Assembly: GCA_905221605.1 (NCBI GenBank)
Contig: CAJNDS010001668.1
Location: forward strand, 1,534,776-1,559,775
From: Symbiodinium natans
Taxonomy: Eukaryota > Sar > Dinophyceae > Suessiales > Symbiodiniaceae
DNA: 25,000 bases
Direction of reading: 5' to 3'
Of the stretch, positions 23,409 to 25,000 are shown in pieces. The notes under the pieces were generated by a model. It did no database searches. It was not told the DNA's origin and saw nothing but the letters and a program-made list of their open reading frames with translations. The position numbers and the translations under genes are program-made. Each line of letters begins with the position of its first letter. The first letter of the stretch is position 1.

Positions 23409-23452
23409 AGGGCACTGTTTTTTTTCCTGGGTTGATCTTGCGTCTGGTCCCA
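23409..23452. repeat. Dispersed repeat (CCTGGG..CTCTTGGGTCTGG), copy 3
   Basis: GAGGGCACTG, a T run, then CCTGGGTTGATCTTGCGTCT. Confidence 0.6.
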
Positions 23453-23487
23453 GGTCTATCCGATTTCGGGTTTGTAGCGGTTAGGTC

Positions 23488-23550
23488 TGCAGGTTTAGGG
23501 TCTAGGGTTTAGGGTTTAGGGATTAGGGTTTAGGGTTTATACAGGGTTTG
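23488..23550 (+). repeat. TTTAGGG array
   Basis: About eight units. Confidence 0.92.
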
Positions 23551-23611
23551 CTAGATTGTTAGTCAAAGATGTGTGCTCACGTCGGCTACATGTAATGTTG
23601 TTTTGGGGCAG

Positions 23612-23790
23612 GTACTCCTTTCGCCACCCTGGAAGGGTTGTCGAGTTTGGCTCTTTTCGATGGGTGGGGTGGACGGGGCGGGGGGTGATTACGTCCACGT
23701 GTTTTGCGAGCAGTCGGAAACACCGGTTTTTTCAGTGCAATTTGGCGACACTCAGCTAGTCAACGCTGGGCTTGTTACTCGAGAAGCCCC
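23612..23790 (+). CDS. Exon of an unidentified gene (GGDYVHVFCEQ...)
   Basis: After GGGGCAG (23605-23611) one frame stays open into the next telomeric array. Typical parts are VWLFSMGGVDGAGGDYVHVF and FSVQFGDTQLVNAGLVTREA. The mix of hydrophobic strands and polar turns looks like a folded domain. The end is uncertain and the next repeats are CCCTAAA, opposite to the usual polarity. No family is recognised. Confidence 0.5.
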
Positions 23791-23792
23791 TA

Positions 23793-23832
23793 GCCCTAAA
23801 CCCTAAACCCTAAACCCTAAACCCTAAGCCCC
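23793..23832 (-). repeat. CCCTAAA array
   Basis: Five units directly after the exon candidate at 23,612. Confidence 0.93.
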
Positions 23833-23876
23833 AGAGTAGTCGCCAAAGCGTCGGTCAGTGCAAGTGACCGCCATCG

Positions 23877-23940
23877 CTAGGGTTCAGGGTTTAGGGGTTC
23901 GGGTTTGGGCCGAGGGGTTAGGGTTTAGGGTTTAGGGTTC
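23877..23940 (+). repeat. TTTAGGG array
   Basis: Units with GGGTTCGG variants, ending in the acceptor of the exon candidate at 23,946. Confidence 0.9.
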
Positions 23941-23945
23941 CTCAG

Positions 23946-24020
23946 ACCATTCAGCCCATGCAAGCACAGCCGGCTTTCGCTGGCTTGCATCAGAGCTATG
24001 GCTCGGCGTGGGCTGAGTAG
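23946..24020 (+). CDS. Possible terminal exon with TAG stop
   Basis: After CCTCAG one frame reads QPMQAQPAFAGLHQSYGSAW and ends AE-stop at 24018-24020. The Gln/Ala/Gly/Tyr-rich content is typical of a disordered tail. It overlaps a perfect-arm hairpin (23958-23990). Confidence 0.4.
   Translation, partial: TIQPMQAQPAFAGLHQSYGSAWAE
23958..23990. repeat. Hairpin inside an exon candidate
   Basis: ATGCAAGCACAGC pairs with GCTGGCTTGCAT, with one bulge and an 8-nt loop. Confidence 0.75.
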
Positions 24021-24259
24021 CAGATTGCTTCAAACTTTTGTTGCCTTTCTCAGCAACCCTACTTGGAGGTTCTGGGTACTAAAACCCAATTATGAGCGTA
24101 GTAAAAACCCATTCATAAGCCCCTAAAAGTACCCCAATGGGGTCATATTTGAGCGATAAGCACAGCTATAGTCCGGTTAATTACCACGTACCATGAACCT
24201 CCAAGTAGCCTGCACCCTAAACCCCATACCTCAAGAAGGCATCCATGCAGCTTGCCCTG

Positions 24260-24310
24260 CTCAGCGCGAGAAACGGCGCACCCGCCTGGGCCTCATTGCT
24301 TTGGGAGGTG
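24260..24310 (+). CDS. Possible exon (QREKRRTRLGLIALGG)
   Basis: A GC-rich non-repetitive island reads PAQREKRRTRLGLIALGG up to a GTGGGC donor. Another frame from an ATG at 24245 is open for 23 codons. Either may be chance. Confidence 0.3.
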
Positions 24311-24537
24311 GGCTAGGACTGCATGGTTTAGGGTTCATAGGGTTGAGGCTTAGTGACCTGAGCAACTTGTACCCGAAAAGGATTATAAAGCCTAAGCCCT
24401 ATATATATATATATATCACCTTTCTTGAACAAGGTACGAACGTTGCTCAAGATAGAGCAGGTTTAGGGTTTCGGGGGTTTAGTGTTGCAGGTTGAGGGCG
24501 TAAAAGGGTGCTCACATGAGCAGCGTTTTTTTCTACG

Positions 24538-24775
24538 AGCAAGGCTACGTAGAGACGCGATCATTGAAAGTCGGCCGCGTAGCATTTTGCCTGCAGGGCG
24601 TAGGTTTGCGTAGGGTCCGCGTAGGCAAGTCTATGCAGTATGGGCGCGCAGGTCCGCGTAGGTTGTCTATGCTTGCCGCGTAGGTCCGCGTAGGCGTACG
24701 TCAACAACATACTCCGCGCGTAGGCCGCGCGCCTACTAAACACGAGCTGACGCGTAGGCCCGCGTAGGATACCCA
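24538..24775. repeat. GCGTAGG motif cluster
   Basis: About a dozen CGCGTAGG, GCGTAGC and GTCCGCGTAGG words at irregular spacing, some inverted (CGCGCCTAC). The minus-strand ORF here repeats Tyr-Ala-Asp and is a repeat translation. Confidence 0.85.
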
Positions 24776-24848
24776 TGCCATTACAACACCCCACACAATG
24801 AAAAAAAAAAATGCTCACATGGACCTTCAACCCGCTGAGTAAGTTGAG

Positions 24849-24940
24849 TGGGTTTAGGGTTTAGGGTTTAGGGTTTAGGGTTTAGGGTTTGGGGTTTAGG
24901 GTTTAGGGTCTAGGGTTTAGGGTTTAGGGTATAGGGTTAG
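24849..24940 (+). repeat. TTTAGGG array
   Basis: About 12 units with a few variants, before the exon candidate at 24,951. Confidence 0.95.
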
Positions 24941-24950
24941 GCAAGTTCAG

Positions 24951-25000
24951 GTACCTTCGTCCTTCGGAGTTTACGGCTCAGGCTTGGCAGAATTCGGGCT
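24951..25000 (+). CDS. Possible exon running off the window end
   Basis: After GTTCAG the sequence reads VPSSFGVYGSGLAEFG to the window end. The Gly/Ser/aromatic content resembles the tail at 23946. It is partial. Confidence 0.3.

Noticed and set aside
1-25000. A land-plant origin, given the TTTAGGG repeat
   Set aside because: Exons of 30-90 nt, likely GC/GA donors and arrays inside introns are unlike plant genes, and no plant transposon or gene family was seen; it cannot be fully excluded.

Overview
The window looks like nuclear DNA of an alveolate alga, most likely a dinoflagellate; a chromerid is the main alternative. The reasons are: (1) dozens of interstitial arrays of the telomere-type heptamer TTTAGGG/CCCTAAA; (2) a conserved gene cut into exons of about 30-90 nt; and (3) exon ends that fit the protein family and reading phase best if GC (and perhaps GA) 5' splice sites are used beside GT, which is typical of dinoflagellates. 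No organism name can be proven from the sequence. No rRNA, tRNA, prokaryotic gene, virus or CRISPR array was recognised. Almost all long ORFs are translations of repeats.

Region 1 (about 260-11,990, + strand). The central result is a DEAD-box RNA helicase of the Dbp2/DDX5-like general type. It is scattered over nearly 12 kb as at least 13 small exons in the correct N-to-C order: DEAD (motif II), SATW (III), the IVFCATK strand, the ALHGD segment, the AFRSG segment, ATDVAARGLD (V), HRIGRCGRGG (VI), and the C-terminal tail. Nine consecutive junctions keep reading phase. The N-terminal motifs (Q, I) must lie upstream of base 1. Between the exons lie telomeric repeats, small inverted-repeat elements and homopolymer runs.

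Region 2 (about 12,000-14,650). Further exon-like islands include three hydrophobic ones that may belong to a membrane protein, and one that reads best on the minus strand.

Region 3 (about 14,660-22,620). This 8-kb block lacks telomeric arrays. It holds a diverged 1.3-1.8-kb tandem duplication that is CT-rich and has an internal 160-bp inversion, a GC-rich minisatellite, a quiet AT-rich stretch, and a 2.7-kb array of short units in alternating orientation built from AATTCC/TTTAGGAA motifs.

Region 4 (about 22,630-25,000). Telomeric repeats resume with exon-like islands of at least one unidentified + strand gene. Here a 112-bp intron (23,021-23,132) appears to consist entirely of telomeric repeat, with its first GTTTAG as donor and a TTCAG variant as acceptor. 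A cluster of GCGTAGG motifs lies near the right end and a smaller one at the left end.

The most interesting idea is that telomeric heptamers are used as intron material. Each unit carries GT and AG. In many cases CCCTAAA arrays lie just upstream of an exon and TTTAGGG arrays just downstream, so the two ends of an intron could base-pair in the pre-mRNA. All exon calls come from reading motifs by eye and need transcript support.
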